29,444 nucleotides of DNA from Actinomycetes bacterium (GCA_025964635.1 JAOPYP010000590.1:1-29444); one strand, 5' to 3'. Counted from the stretch's first letter, positions 6,772-15,836 are shown. Notes: generated from the letters alone by a model not told the origin. Numbers and translations are program-made.

Positions 6772-8319
6772 TTATCCTGACTGGTGGTCGATCCCGGGGT
6801 CTGGCTGCGGCAGCTCGGTGTGCTCGGTGACGAGCGTGGTGACGAACTGGGTGATGACGCCGAGCTGGATGTGCTCCTCGGCGCGCAGCTCACCCGGCCC
6901 GGGCGGGCTGTAGGGATCGGGTGTGCCGGGCTTGATCGGGGGCTCGACGGCGAGGGTCTGCAGGAACGCGCCGGCGGCGGCCGCCATTGGATGCAGCACC
7001 CAGGCGTGCGGGAAGTCGATCTCGTGCTCCTCCCGCGGGTCCCACTCCAGGTTGTGGATGTGCGGGATGCTGTAGGGCAGCCACGTGGATGCGAACGCGT
7101 CCTGCTGGAACAAATGCCCCTTCCATTGCCGCCACTTCACGGCCTGCAGCCGGTTGCCCTGCATGCACAAGATCGTGTCCCGGCCGGACTCCTCTGCGTC
7201 GCCGAGCAGGAAGCCGCGCAAGTCCATCCCGTCGATCATCCGGTCACCGGGCACCTCCGCCCCCGCCGCCAGCAGCAGCGTGGTGAACCAGTCCACGGCG
7301 TGCACCAGCTCGTTGCTGACCTTCCCGGCCGGTACCTTCCCCGGCCAGCGGACGATGCACGGCACCCGGTTCGAGCCCTCCAGCGAGGTGAGGTACCCGC
7401 CGCGCCACGGCCCGGAGAATCCGTTCCACTGGCCGCCGAGCGGATCAGGGTCGGTGGCGGGCATCCGGTAGTTCGTGTCGGCGCCGTTATCGGAGGTCCA
7501 CACGACGATCGTGTCGTCGGCGACCCCGAGGCGCTCCAGCGTGTCGAGGATCTGGCCGGTGAAATTGTCCAGCTGGGTCAGCAGATCCGCCCAGTTCCCC
7601 CGCTTGGTCTTCGCCGCGTACTCAGGATCGGGGATCGGCGGGATGTGCACCTGGGTGTAGGGCAGGTAAATGTAGAACGGCTTTCCGTCCTGGGTGGCCC
7701 GGGTCATGAAGTCGGCCGCCCAGTTGGTGATCTTGCGGTCGAACCCGGCCCGCCACCCGGCGTCGTAGGTCGCGATGACCTCAGGTTCCTCCCCCTTCTT
7801 CCGCGAGAAGATCGGCTCGGGCCCGAGCGGGATCTGTGCCTGCCCGGCATAGGGAGCGGAGGTGACCGGGCCGTCCGGGAAGTACGACTGCATCGTCCAC
7901 AGGACCTCATCGGCCGTCCGCGGGCTCCACACCGCCTCATCGAACCCGAAGTCCACCGGGCTGCGCTGCCCGGGGTCGCTGCCCAGGTGCCACTTGCCCC
8001 ACATCCCGGTCGCGTACCCAGCATCCGACAGCGCCTGGGCGGCCGTCACCTCCCAGCGGGTCAGCCCGTCCGCGCCGCCCATGATCGATACTGTCTGGGT
8101 ACCTGAGCGGATTGGATGCCGCCCGGTCAAGAGCGCCGACCGGCTTGGCGTGCACTGCGCCTCAACGTTGAAATTCAGCAACTGCAGCCCGTCGGCGGCC
8201 AGCTGGTCGATCCGCGGCGTCGGCGCGCCGCGCAGCACCCCGCCCCCGTAGCAGCCCACCTCGCCCCACGCCAGGTTGTCCCAGTAGAAGAACACGATAT
8301 TCGGCTGCTTGCTGGTCAC
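6772..8319 (-). CDS. arylsulfatase (formylglycine-dependent sulfatase family)
   Basis: A 515-residue sulfatase of the alkaline-phosphatase superfamily, which hydrolyses sulfate esters. The signature CTPSRSALLTGR lies at residues 56-67; Cys56 in C-x-P-S-R is the residue oxidised to formylglycine. Metal and substrate sites are recognisable: FYWDNLAWGEVGCYGG at the N-terminus, GMWGKWHLGSDPG, and IVVWTSDNGADTNY with the Asp-Asn pair. There is no signal peptide, so it is probably cytoplasmic. The GTG at 8319 is chosen because GGAGG lies eight bases upstream. No formylglycine-generating enzyme is in the window, so maturation depends on one elsewhere. The substrate is unknown; the neighbouring catabolic operons make an aromatic or alkyl sulfate ester possible, but no operon link is visible. 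Confidence 0.92.
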   Translation of the reverse strand: MTSKQPNIVFFYWDNLAWGEVGCYGGGVLRGAPTPRIDQLAADGLQLLNFNVEAQCTPSRSALLTGRHPIRSGTQTVSIMGGADGLTRWEVTAAQALSDAGYATGMWGKWHLGSDPGQRSPVDFGFDEAVWSPRTADEVLWTMQSYFPDGPVTSAPYAGQAQIPLGPEPIFSRKKGEEPEVIATYDAGWRAGFDRKITNWAADFMTRATQDGKPFYIYLPYTQVHIPPIPDPEYAAKTKRGNWADLLTQLDNFTGQILDTLERLGVADDTIVVWTSDNGADTNYRMPATDPDPLGGQWNGFSGPWRGGYLTSLEGSNRVPCIVRWPGKVPAGKVSNELVHAVDWFTTLLLAAGAEVPGDRMIDGMDLRGFLLGDAEESGRDTILCMQGNRLQAVKWRQWKGHLFQQDAFASTWLPYSIPHIHNLEWDPREEHEIDFPHAWVLHPMAAAAGAFLQTLAVEPPIKPGTPDPYSPPGPGELRAEEHIQLGVITQFVTTLVTEHTELPQPDPGIDHQSG

Positions 8320-9072
8320 GAGGTGACCCTCCAGTCTGGGCGTGGGAACCGGGCCAGCCGGTCGTGCCTGGCGCTCTGGCATCGGGGCAGCGCCCTCGTG
8401 AAGCCGGCCCGCGCGACGAGCCCAGCATCGCCGCGATGATCACCGACATGATCACGGTCTTCGGAAGGGGTTCACAGTCGAGCGCCTCGGGAGAGGCGCT
8501 CGCGGGCCAGGCCGCGACAGCTAGCAGGACGACGATCACGATCAGATGGACACCAGGCACGGCGAGCAGCGCTGAGCACACGCCAACGATCTCGCCCCCG
8601 GCGCCCCGGCCGCCTCACCCGCCAAGGGTGAGGCAGGACTAGAAGGTAGGCCGCGGGCCCGGCTCATCGCCGTGGCTGTGGCCGGCATCCGGTCATCCGG
8701 CGGCCCGGCCGCCTAGTAGAGCGGCACAAGGTCCGGGGGTTCTCATCATCCTCTGGGACGACGGAACGTACGTAGGGTGGACAGCGGATCCAGGCGCTTC
8801 GAGATGGCTACATCCAGATGTGTGCCGACGCCGAAGGAGAAAGTAGCGCTAAGCAGTCGGGTGAAGGGACACCTCTGGATCTCGGCCGACAGCCGCAGCT
8901 GCTCCTAGATCCGCTCGCCCGGCACCGGCCAATGTTAATGCTGGATCCCCGGACAGTCGGCTGCCCTTACATCCCTGCCGTGGATGATCCACGCCAAGGC
9001 CGCCCGTGCACCTGATGAGTTAACGCTGCTCCTTAGCCAGCCGGTCTGTCGGTGCCGGGGACGGTGGCCTGC
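8320..9072. other. gene-free region with two perfect hairpins
   Basis: Two strong inverted repeats lie here: CGAGCGCCTC/GAGGCGCTCG with loop GGGA (8479-8502, 10-bp stem) and GCCTCACCC/GGGTGAGGC with loop GCCAA (8612-8634, 9-bp stem). Neither has a T-tract on either side. A weak minus-strand frame (8581 to about 8415) shows a hydrophobic start but crosses the first hairpin and has no ribosome site. From 8640 to 9072 I see nothing that can be named. Confidence 0.5.
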
Positions 9073-10539
9073 TCATTCCATGACCACGGTCACGGCTTTG
9101 GTCTCCGTGTAGGAGAGCAGTTCGTCGACCGACTCCTCGCGCCCGACGCCGGAGGCTTTGACGCCGCCGAAAGGCAGTCCCCAGTAGTGGCGGGAGCTGC
9201 CGTTGATCCAGACGTAGCCGGCCTGCAACTCGGCCGCGACACGGTGCGCTCGAGTCACGTCGTTGGTGAAGACCCCAGCGGTCAGGCCGTAGTCGCTACG
9301 ATTGGCGATCGCAACCGCTTCCGCCTCGTCGCGGAAGGTCAGCACCGACAGCACCGGCCCGAAGATCTCCTCGACGGCGGCGGGATTGTCCGGGCCCATG
9401 CCGGCCAGGACGGTGGGCGCGACGTACCACCCGTCTGGGCCGACGGTGTCCGGCCGCCCACCACCGGCGAGAGCCTGCCCGCCCGCCGCGGTCGCGGCCA
9501 TGATGGCGCTGATCGACTTGTCGTACTGGTTGCGGGAGATCACTGGGCCCATCTGCGTGCCCTCCTCCAGTGGGTGCCCGACGCGGATCGCGCGGACCCG
9601 CTCCACCACCGCATCGAGCACCTCGTCGGCGACCGACTCGTGCAGCAGCAGGCGGCTGGTCGAACCGCAGGACTGCCCGGCGGTCGCGGTGTAGTTCATC
9701 CCGAACACTGCACTGTTGATGGCTTTGTCGAGGTTCGCGTCGGGCAGCACGATCAGGGCGTTCTTGCCGCCGAGTTCGAGGCTGATGTACTTCACGCCGT
9801 GCTCGGCGGCCTGGCGCTGGATGAGGCGGCCGGTGTCCGGAGCACCGATGAAACCGATGCGCCGGATCAGCGGGTGGGCCACCAGCGCGGCGCCGCTCGC
9901 CGCCCCCCGTCCGCTGATCACTGCGCACAGGTCGGGGCCGAACACCTCCGCGGCCAGCTCGGCCATGCGCAGCCCGGACAGCGGCGCCTGGTCAGGTGTC
10001 TTGAGTGCGACGGCGTTGCCGGCGACCAACGGCGCCGCGATCTTGCCGGCTGCGAAGAAGAGCGGGTGGTTGAACGGGATGATCCGCCCGACCACGCCGT
10101 AGGGCTCCTGCAGGCTGTAGTGCAGGTTGCCCGACAGCGGAAAGGTGTGGCCGCCGAGCTGCAGCGCATGGTCGGCCATGATGTCGAGCAGGGTGGCCGC
10201 GGCGCCGACATCGGCCCGCATGACCGGCAGCGGGAAGCCGGCGTCGATTGCGTCGATGGTGGCCAGTTCCTGCTCGTGGGTCCGCAACAATGCGGCAAAC
10301 TCGCGGACCTTGGCCGCGCGCGCCCGTGCCGGAAGTTTCGCCCACGCTCGTTGGGCTTCCGCGGCGGCCCGGACGATCCGGTCGACATCGGCCGGCGAGC
10401 AGTCCGGCGCGTCGGTCAGCCGGCGTCCTGTCGTCGGATCCTCGATGTCGTAACGGGCCTGCGTCGGCATCGGCCGACCGCCGAGCTGCACTTCCCACGG
10501 ACGGTCGATGGCGGTTCTAGCGTCCTCGAGCAAGGTCAT
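9073..10539 (-). CDS. NAD(P)-dependent aldehyde dehydrogenase
   Basis: A 488-residue protein of full ALDH length that oxidises an aldehyde to the carboxylate. Visible landmarks are IIPFNHPLFFAAGKIAAPLV with Asn157, the NAD-binding region that follows, the general base in LELGGKN (Glu255), the catalytic Cys291 in GQSCGSTSR, and EEIFGPVLSVLTF. The C-terminus has LPFGGVKASGVGREESVDEL. It is the last gene of the minus-strand operon, 27 bases after the SDR stop and preceded by AAGGA eight or so bases before the ATG. Its place beside a carbonyl-compound carboxylase and an alcohol dehydrogenase suggests a role in the same carbonyl pathway, as the last oxidation of an aldehyde intermediate. The substrate is not deducible. 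Confidence 0.92.
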   Translation of the reverse strand: MTLLEDARTAIDRPWEVQLGGRPMPTQARYDIEDPTTGRRLTDAPDCSPADVDRIVRAAAEAQRAWAKLPARARAAKVREFAALLRTHEQELATIDAIDAGFPLPVMRADVGAAATLLDIMADHALQLGGHTFPLSGNLHYSLQEPYGVVGRIIPFNHPLFFAAGKIAAPLVAGNAVALKTPDQAPLSGLRMAELAAEVFGPDLCAVISGRGAASGAALVAHPLIRRIGFIGAPDTGRLIQRQAAEHGVKYISLELGGKNALIVLPDANLDKAINSAVFGMNYTATAGQSCGSTSRLLLHESVADEVLDAVVERVRAIRVGHPLEEGTQMGPVISRNQYDKSISAIMAATAAGGQALAGGGRPDTVGPDGWYVAPTVLAGMGPDNPAAVEEIFGPVLSVLTFRDEAEAVAIANRSDYGLTAGVFTNDVTRAHRVAAELQAGYVWINGSSRHYWGLPFGGVKASGVGREESVDELLSYTETKAVTVVME

Positions 10540-10566
10540 GCGGGAAATCCTTCGGGGATAAGGGAT

Positions 10567-11328
10567 TCAGCGGTGCAGCATGCCACCACTGACCGATAGC
10601 ACCTGGCCGGTGATGAAGCGGCTGTCGGTGCCGAGCAGAAAGGCGACCACGCCGACCATGTCCTCGGGCCCGGCATCGCGATGCAATGCCTGGGCGGCCT
10701 GCATCGCTTGTCTCTGCGCGGCGGAGACGGTGCCCCGTGGGACCTCGGTGTAGGTAGGGCCGGGGGAGATGGCGTTGACCCGGATGCCGTCGTTACCCAG
10801 CTCGTGGGCCATCGAGTAGGTCATGCCGGTGATGCCGCCCTTGCTGGCCACGTAGTGCAGGTAGCCCGAGCGGCCCAGCCACACGGCATCGGAGGCGACA
10901 TTGACCACGCTGGCGTCGCCGGCCGCCCGTAGCGCCGGGAGCAGCGCACTGGTCAGCAGGAACGGCCCGCGAAGGTTCACCGCCATCAGCCGGTCCCACT
11001 CCTCGATGGGGATTTCCCAGAATGGCCGCATGGTGATCGTGGAAAAGATCGCCGCGTTGTTGACCAGCCCGTACAGGGCACCAAACTCGCTGCTGACGAA
11101 CCCGGCCAATTCGGCGCAGGAAGCCGGACTGCCTACGTCGAGCCGGCGGAACACCGCGGTGCCGCCGGTGCCAGTTATCTCGGCGGCGACCTTCTCCCCG
11201 GCCTCGACGTTGATGTCGGCGACGACCGCGGTGCCGCCGTCGTCAGCCACCCGCTGGGCGTACGCCCGACCCAGGCCCTGGCCACCGCCGGTGACGACGA
11301 CGACTCGACCGGCCAGCGCCCCGCTCAT
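10567..11328 (-). CDS. SDR-family alcohol dehydrogenase (1-phenylethanol dehydrogenase-like)
   Basis: A 253-residue classical short-chain dehydrogenase. It has the cofactor loop VTGGGQGLGRAYA, an Asp in VVADINVEAG at the position that favours NAD over NADP, the variant NNAAIF for NNAG, and the catalytic pair in YVASKGG. The C-terminus is FITGQVLSVSGGMLHR. The tail and the block WLGRSGYLHYVASK resemble bacterial (S)-1-phenylethanol dehydrogenase, which makes acetophenone for a HyuAB-type carboxylase; the position next to such a carboxylase strengthens that comparison but does not prove it. The ATG at 11328 overlaps the upstream stop (ATGA), which indicates translational coupling and decides against the longer open frame. 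Confidence 0.88.
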   Translation of the reverse strand: MSGALAGRVVVVTGGGQGLGRAYAQRVADDGGTAVVADINVEAGEKVAAEITGTGGTAVFRRLDVGSPASCAELAGFVSSEFGALYGLVNNAAIFSTITMRPFWEIPIEEWDRLMAVNLRGPFLLTSALLPALRAAGDASVVNVASDAVWLGRSGYLHYVASKGGITGMTYSMAHELGNDGIRVNAISPGPTYTEVPRGTVSAAQRQAMQAAQALHRDAGPEDMVGVVAFLLGTDSRFITGQVLSVSGGMLHR

Positions 11329-11618
11329 GCGCCTACTATCAGAGAGCGATGCCGTGAGGACACTTCGTCGCCGGGCACGATCTCGGCCTGTAGCAGCGTC
11401 AGGCACTCCGGGCAAAAGGTGCGCCGGAAGACGATCGGACGGTCCGCGAACAGCGCAGCATCCTCGCGCACAGACGGTCCCGCAGTGCGGGGCGCGGTCT
11501 CGGTCACCCGGGCCGCGTTCATCGGTGCGGCCGCATCGCCGACGAGGTGGGAGCAGTGCCGGCAGGTCACGCTGCCGTCGGAGTGCTGCTCAAGGTTGTC
11601 GTCGATGAATAGACTCAT
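11325..11618 (-). CDS. small zinc-ribbon subunit, acetone/acetophenone carboxylase gamma-like
   Basis: A 97-residue protein with two CxxC pairs, CRHC (residues 20-23) and CPEC near residue 69, separated by a region with APRTAGPSVREDAALFADRP. This is the form of the small subunit (Acetone_carb_G type) found with HyuA/HyuB-type carboxylases; the four cysteines most likely hold one zinc. Its stop overlaps the SDR start by ATGA and its own ATG overlaps the HyuB stop by ATGA, with AGGAGG just upstream, so it is made in step with both. Its presence is the main sequence argument for a carboxylase rather than a hydantoinase or oxoprolinase. At 97 residues it is shorter than the acetone carboxylase gamma subunit (about 168). 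Confidence 0.75.
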   Translation of the reverse strand: MSLFIDDNLEQHSDGSVTCRHCSHLVGDAAAPMNAARVTETAPRTAGPSVREDAALFADRPIVFRRTFCPECLTLLQAEIVPGDEVSSRHRSLIVGA

Positions 11619-13609
11619 GCGTTGACCTCCTGACGGTCACTGTCCAGGCCGGCCCGGCTTAGCCGCAAGGCCGACCGATGGGATGTGGTGGCATCCTGGT
11701 CTACGGTGCCGTCGGACGCCAGCACGACGCCGTACACGTCGTGCGCGCCGGTAACCGACACCTTGTGCGCGATCACGTCGGCCGCGACGGCCCCGGGTTC
11801 GCGCAGCAACGGGTCGCCGTAACCGCCGCCGCCCTGCCAATGGGTGAAGTAGACGTCGGCGCTGCCCAGGTCGGTCTCGTGATGGGACGGGATCACCTCG
11901 GCCTCGCCGCCGAGCTCGGACAGCAGCGCCGGGATGCGTCCGGCCGCGAAGTCCTCGTGCACGGAGGTCGAGCGCAGCAGCACGTCGTGCTGAGTGCCGG
12001 CCGGCAGTCCCCCGGCCAAACCCCCGGCCAACGGCAACGCCTTGCCCGGCGCGGAGACGACGAGGTGGACCCCGCCGAGCGGGCTGTCGTAGGGGATGAA
12101 GCAGCTGGATGCGCCCACCCCGCCGCGGAACCGGCCCGGGCCGCCGGAGTCGGCCTCTTCACGCCGCCAGAGATACAGCATCGGGAAGCTGAACTCGTTC
12201 ATCTCCACGTCCGCCACCCGGCCCATCGGGATGCAGGCCAGGCCGCCGGTGTCGACGCCGTCGGAATGTGTGCGGGCACCGAGCCCACCGGCCATCGAGT
12301 CGCACAACATGGTCACGAAGCCGCCCCCACGCTGGTCCACGCCGGCCAGCAGCGCGAAGTCCCAGGTGCCGCAGCAGACGCTCATCAACCGCTTACGGTG
12401 CTCGGGATGGGCGTCGAGCAGCCCCGCCAGACATTCGGTGACGACGTTGGTGGTGGCCCAGGCCGAGGCCACCGACGCCTTGCCGATCCCCGAAGGGAAG
12501 GTGCAGTTGTTGATCGTCCCCGGTTCACTGATGATCTCCACGCATCGGTACAGACCGCCCGGTGCCCAGGGGATGTCGCCGCACAGCGTGGTCAATAGCA
12601 CTGGCATTATGCCCCCGCGCAGGCCGGCGTAGGTGCAGTTGATCAAGCCGTCGACCTGCGGGTCGGTTCCGGTGAAGTCAAAAGTCAGCGTGTCGCGGGT
12701 CTTGGTGAGCGTGCAGACGATCTTATAGATGCCGCGGTCACCGGAACGGGCCGAGTCCTGGTGGGCGACAGAGGTCCAGGATCCGTCGGGCAGCTCGGAG
12801 AGCTTGGCGCGCAAACGGGTTTCGGCGTCCTTGAGCACCCGGCGCATGACTGCCTTGACGGTGGCCGCGCCGTACTTCTCGCACAATGCGTGCAGCCGCT
12901 CGTGGGCGACGTTGTTGGCGCCGATCTTGGCCCGCAGGTCGAGAGCGACCAGCTTGGGCACGCGTGAACGGCGCAGGTACATGTCCTCGATGTCGTCGCG
13001 GATCTCGCCGTTCTCGACGATCTTCACCGGCGGCGTCGGCACCGACTCCCAGAACACGTCGGTCGCAGCCACCGACCAGCTGCCCGGCGAGACCCCGCCG
13101 AGATCGACCTGGTGGGCCACCGCGCCGGTCCAGGCGAACAGCTCGCCGTCGATGAACAGGGGCGCGAACAGGCTGACATCGTTCTGGTGCAGGCCGCCAC
13201 CGACCCACGGGTCGTTGCACAGGAACATGTCGCCAGGTGCGATGCCCGGACGGGCCGCGCGGTGGCGCAGGGTCCAGCTCACGGCCATGTCCAGGGACGC
13301 GGCCAGTTCGGTGTTGTAGAGGCCGACCTGCACCACGTCGCCGACCTCGTCCATGATTGCGGCGTCGAAGTCGTTGCAGTCGGTCACCACCACAGAGCCC
13401 GACATCCGCTTCAGGGCCTCACCCATCTCCTCGGTGATCGAGGTTAGTCGATGGCGTATCACCTCGTAGGTCAGCGGATCGAGAGCGTCGATCACCGACT
13501 GGCCGACCTCGTGCAGCTTCACCGCCGTGCCGACGATGCGGCGGGTCTCGGCCGGTGAGGTCGGCAGGTTGGCGAACTCTTCGGATCCGGCGACCGGGAT
13601 GACGGGCAT
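11615..13609 (-). CDS. hyuB: HyuB: hydantoinase B/oxoprolinase-type carboxylase subunit
   Basis: A 664-residue member of the hydantoinase B family. Early blocks are DALDPLTYEVIRHRLTSITE, EMGEALKRMSGSVVVTDCND and ITPGDMFLCNDPWVGGGLHQ-like sequence; later come TFDFTGTDPQVDGLINC and CEKYGAATVKAVM. The second half has WRREEADSGGPGRFRGGVG and ends with a glycine-rich HWQGGGGYGDPL, which is typical of the family. In related enzymes (acetone, acetophenone carboxylase, N-methylhydantoinase) the HyuB subunit accepts the intermediate that HyuA activates with ATP. The ATG at 13609 follows GAGAGGA and sits 11 bases after the HyuA stop. The open frame extends 23 codons further upstream but these overlap HyuA and have no ribosome site. 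Confidence 0.9.
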   Translation of the reverse strand: MPVIPVAGSEEFANLPTSPAETRRIVGTAVKLHEVGQSVIDALDPLTYEVIRHRLTSITEEMGEALKRMSGSVVVTDCNDFDAAIMDEVGDVVQVGLYNTELAASLDMAVSWTLRHRAARPGIAPGDMFLCNDPWVGGGLHQNDVSLFAPLFIDGELFAWTGAVAHQVDLGGVSPGSWSVAATDVFWESVPTPPVKIVENGEIRDDIEDMYLRRSRVPKLVALDLRAKIGANNVAHERLHALCEKYGAATVKAVMRRVLKDAETRLRAKLSELPDGSWTSVAHQDSARSGDRGIYKIVCTLTKTRDTLTFDFTGTDPQVDGLINCTYAGLRGGIMPVLLTTLCGDIPWAPGGLYRCVEIISEPGTINNCTFPSGIGKASVASAWATTNVVTECLAGLLDAHPEHRKRLMSVCCGTWDFALLAGVDQRGGGFVTMLCDSMAGGLGARTHSDGVDTGGLACIPMGRVADVEMNEFSFPMLYLWRREEADSGGPGRFRGGVGASSCFIPYDSPLGGVHLVVSAPGKALPLAGGLAGGLPAGTQHDVLLRSTSVHEDFAAGRIPALLSELGGEAEVIPSHHETDLGSADVYFTHWQGGGGYGDPLLREPGAVAADVIAHKVSVTGAHDVYGVVLASDGTVDQDATTSHRSALRLSRAGLDSDRQEVNA

Positions 13610-13620
13610 CTTCGTTCCTC

Positions 13621-15720
13621 TCAGACCTGGGTGTAGCGGATGACGAGATTGCCGAGCCGGTCGACGCGGCCGATGCACCCCTCGGGCAGGGCGACGGTGG
13701 TGGTGGGCGCCTCAACTACGGCCGGGCCCTTGAGCTCGTGCCCGGCGGCCAGGTCGCGGTAGTCGTGGATGTCGGCGTCCTGCCAGCCGCGGCGGGCGTC
13801 GAGGAAGACCCGGCGGGTGCTGCTCGGCGTGGGGTCACCCCTGCCGCTGGGGATCTCACCGAGCTGGGGGCGGATCGGCAGCATCCCCACCGCCTGGGTG
13901 CGGTAAGTGATCAGCTGCAGGCCGGCCTCGGCGAAGCCGGATCCCTTGCCGTACAGGCGTTCGTACAGTTCACCGAACCCGGTGGCGATGTCGGCCAGGC
14001 CGCTCTCGTCCACGGTCTCAGCCGGCACCGGGGTAGCCACCTCAGCCAGCTGCAGCGTGTAGCGCATGTCGGCCTCGTTGCGGTAAGCGACGTGCGCGAA
14101 TTTCAGCTTCTGGTCGGCCAACCTGTCCTCGAGCTCGGCTCGCAGGTGAGCGAAGGATGAGTTGAAGTCCGCCACCGGCGTGGGGAAGTTGGCCGGCGCT
14201 GACAGTTCCGCAGTGAGCACGATGTCGGAGGCGGCCAGGCCATAGGCGGAGAAGACCGCGGCGGTGGAACCCAGCGGGACGACAACCTCGCCCACCTCAA
14301 GATCGGCGGCGTAGCTGGCGCAGTGCATCGGCCCGGCGCCGCCGAAGGCGTAGAGCACGAAATCGCGCGGATCGTGCCCGGACGTGACGACGACCTTGCG
14401 CACCAGGTCGGCGGTCTGGGCGTTCTGGATCGCATACACGGCCGCCGCGGCGTCGTCGACGCTCAGGCCCAGCGGCTCGGCGATGTGGGTGCGCACGGCC
14501 TGCGCTGCCAGCTCCTTGGACAGCTTCTTGCGCCCGCCCAGGAAGTTGCCGGGGTTGATGATGCCCAGCAGCAGATCAACATCGCTGACCGTGGGCTCGG
14601 TGCCGCCGTCGCCGTAACAGGCCGGGCCCGGACGGGCGCCGGCGCTGCGCGGGCCAACCCGCAGGTTGTGCCCGGCATCGACCCAGGCAATAGCGCCGCC
14701 ACCGGCACCGAGGGTGTGCACGTCCACCATCGGGACGTTGAGCTGGTACTGGTTAAGCACCGTGCTCGTGGTCGAGACCGGGGCGCCGTCCACCACCAGC
14801 CCGGCCAGGAAGGTCGTGCCGCCCATGTCGGTGGAAATGACGTTGCGATGGCCCAGGGACTCGGCCAGACGGGTGCAGCCGACCACCCCCCCGGTGAGCA
14901 CCGAACCGATGGTGGTGATCGCCCGCGACGGCGCGTCACTGGAGTCGACGCAGCCGCCGGAACCCTGCATCACCAGCAGCGAGCCACCGAAGCCACGCTC
15001 GCGCAACTCGGCCTCCAATGGGCGCAGGTAGTCGCGCAGCCGGGGACCGACCTGGGTGTTCATGATCGTGGTGGCGCTGCGGGCATACTCGCGGATGCGC
15101 GGGCTGACGTCACAGGACAAGGCCACGTAGAGGCCGGGTGCCTCCTCGGTGATGAGCTCGCCGAGGCGGCGCTCGTGGGAGTCGTTGAGGAAGCTCCACA
15201 ACAGCGAGACGGCGATGGCCTGGGCGCCGGCGTCGACAAGCTCCCGGATGGCCACCCGCGCCCCCGTCTCGTCGAGCGAGACCACCTCGTGCCCCTTGTA
15301 GTCGATGCGCTCGTCCAGCTCTCGGATCAGCTGCGGTGGCACCAGCGGGGCCGGCTTGTTGGTCAGCACCATGTCCTGCACCCGGTCCGAACCGAGGCCG
15401 GCGTAGCGGCCCTCAAGGTTCATGATCGCCACCGAGTCGGCATGGCCTCGGGTGGTGAGGAACCCGACGGCGGCCACGTCGCCGGTCACCAGCGCGTTCA
15501 GCGTCGAGGTGGTGCCGTGGATGATGTAGTTGGTGTCGCTCAGCAGGGCCCGCGTGGAGATCCCGAGCGCGCCGGCCATCTCGTCCAGCACGGTCAGGAA
15601 CCCCTGGGAGAAATCCGGCGGCGTCGAAGGGGTCTTGGTTGCCGCCACCCGCCCGGATTCGTCGGCGGCGAACGCGTCGGTGAAGGTTCCCCCGATGTCG
15701 ATGCCGATCACATACGCCAC
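13621..15720 (-). CDS. hyuA: HyuA: hydantoinase A/oxoprolinase-type ATP-dependent subunit
   Basis: A 699-residue protein with the ASKHA nucleotide-binding fold. It opens YVIGIDIGGTFTDAFAADES, where DIGGTFTD is the phosphate loop. Further blocks are NYIIHGTTSTLNALVTGDVA, AVSLLWSFLNDSHERRLGEL, TDMGGTTFLAGLVVDGAPVS (the second phosphate loop), VDVHTLGAGGGAIAWVD and FVLYAFGGAGPMHCASYA. In characterised relatives this subunit uses ATP to phosphorylate the substrate enol or bicarbonate. The GTG at 15720 follows GAGGAGG at five bases. It is the first gene of the minus-strand operon and is read away from the dioxygenase operon. Sequence alone cannot separate carboxylase from cyclic-imide hydrolase activity; the zinc-ribbon subunit downstream favours carboxylase. 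Confidence 0.92.
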   Translation of the reverse strand: MAYVIGIDIGGTFTDAFAADESGRVAATKTPSTPPDFSQGFLTVLDEMAGALGISTRALLSDTNYIIHGTTSTLNALVTGDVAAVGFLTTRGHADSVAIMNLEGRYAGLGSDRVQDMVLTNKPAPLVPPQLIRELDERIDYKGHEVVSLDETGARVAIRELVDAGAQAIAVSLLWSFLNDSHERRLGELITEEAPGLYVALSCDVSPRIREYARSATTIMNTQVGPRLRDYLRPLEAELRERGFGGSLLVMQGSGGCVDSSDAPSRAITTIGSVLTGGVVGCTRLAESLGHRNVISTDMGGTTFLAGLVVDGAPVSTTSTVLNQYQLNVPMVDVHTLGAGGGAIAWVDAGHNLRVGPRSAGARPGPACYGDGGTEPTVSDVDLLLGIINPGNFLGGRKKLSKELAAQAVRTHIAEPLGLSVDDAAAAVYAIQNAQTADLVRKVVVTSGHDPRDFVLYAFGGAGPMHCASYAADLEVGEVVVPLGSTAAVFSAYGLAASDIVLTAELSAPANFPTPVADFNSSFAHLRAELEDRLADQKLKFAHVAYRNEADMRYTLQLAEVATPVPAETVDESGLADIATGFGELYERLYGKGSGFAEAGLQLITYRTQAVGMLPIRPQLGEIPSGRGDPTPSSTRRVFLDARRGWQDADIHDYRDLAAGHELKGPAVVEAPTTTVALPEGCIGRVDRLGNLVIRYTQV

Positions 15721-15778
15721 TGCGGCCTCCTCGCCCGTCGTTGAGTCCCACGCAATGGCCCTACTCAATCAGGCCCGG

Positions 15779-15808
15779 ATTCTGTTGTCCAGCATTCTTC
15801 TCTGACAA
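15779..15808 (-). promoter_or_regulatory. candidate promoter of the hyu operon
   Basis: On the minus strand TTGTCA (15808-15803) is followed after 18 bases by CAGAAT (15784-15779), placing the start of transcription about 50 bases ahead of the HyuA start codon. The -35 element lies inside operator site 1 (15799-15815). A bound regulator there would compete directly with RNA polymerase. The elements are moderate matches and were picked by eye. Confidence 0.4.
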
Positions 15809-15815
15809 ACAGAGA
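15799..15815. promoter_or_regulatory. operator site 1 (TCTG-N5-CAGA), divergent promoter region
   Basis: A perfect 6-5-6 inverted repeat, TCTCTG-ACAAA-CAGAGA. The same TCTG-N5-CAGA core recurs at 15880-15892 and 21211-21223, each time ahead of a transcription unit of this cluster. A near match, TCTG-N5-CAGC, starts at 15781, 20 bases away. It is most simply a site for the IclR protein encoded at 21245-22048. Confidence 0.6.
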
Positions 15816-15836
15816 GGATGAGGCGAGGTCGCCCGC

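Noticed and set aside
8415..8581. Small minus-strand hydrophobic protein upstream of the sulfatase
   Set aside because: The hydrophobic start is suggestive of a signal peptide, but the frame runs through a perfect hairpin, has no ribosome site, and continues into unlikely sequence overlapping the sulfatase start.
14323..15744. 473-codon plus-strand open frame opposite hyuA
   Set aside because: Mirror frame caused by high GC at third positions; Arg/Gly/His/Val-rich, no domain, no ribosome site. The HyuA reading on the other strand has clear motifs. The same applies to long frames opposite the sulfatase (6784-8106) and the ALDH (9052-10599).
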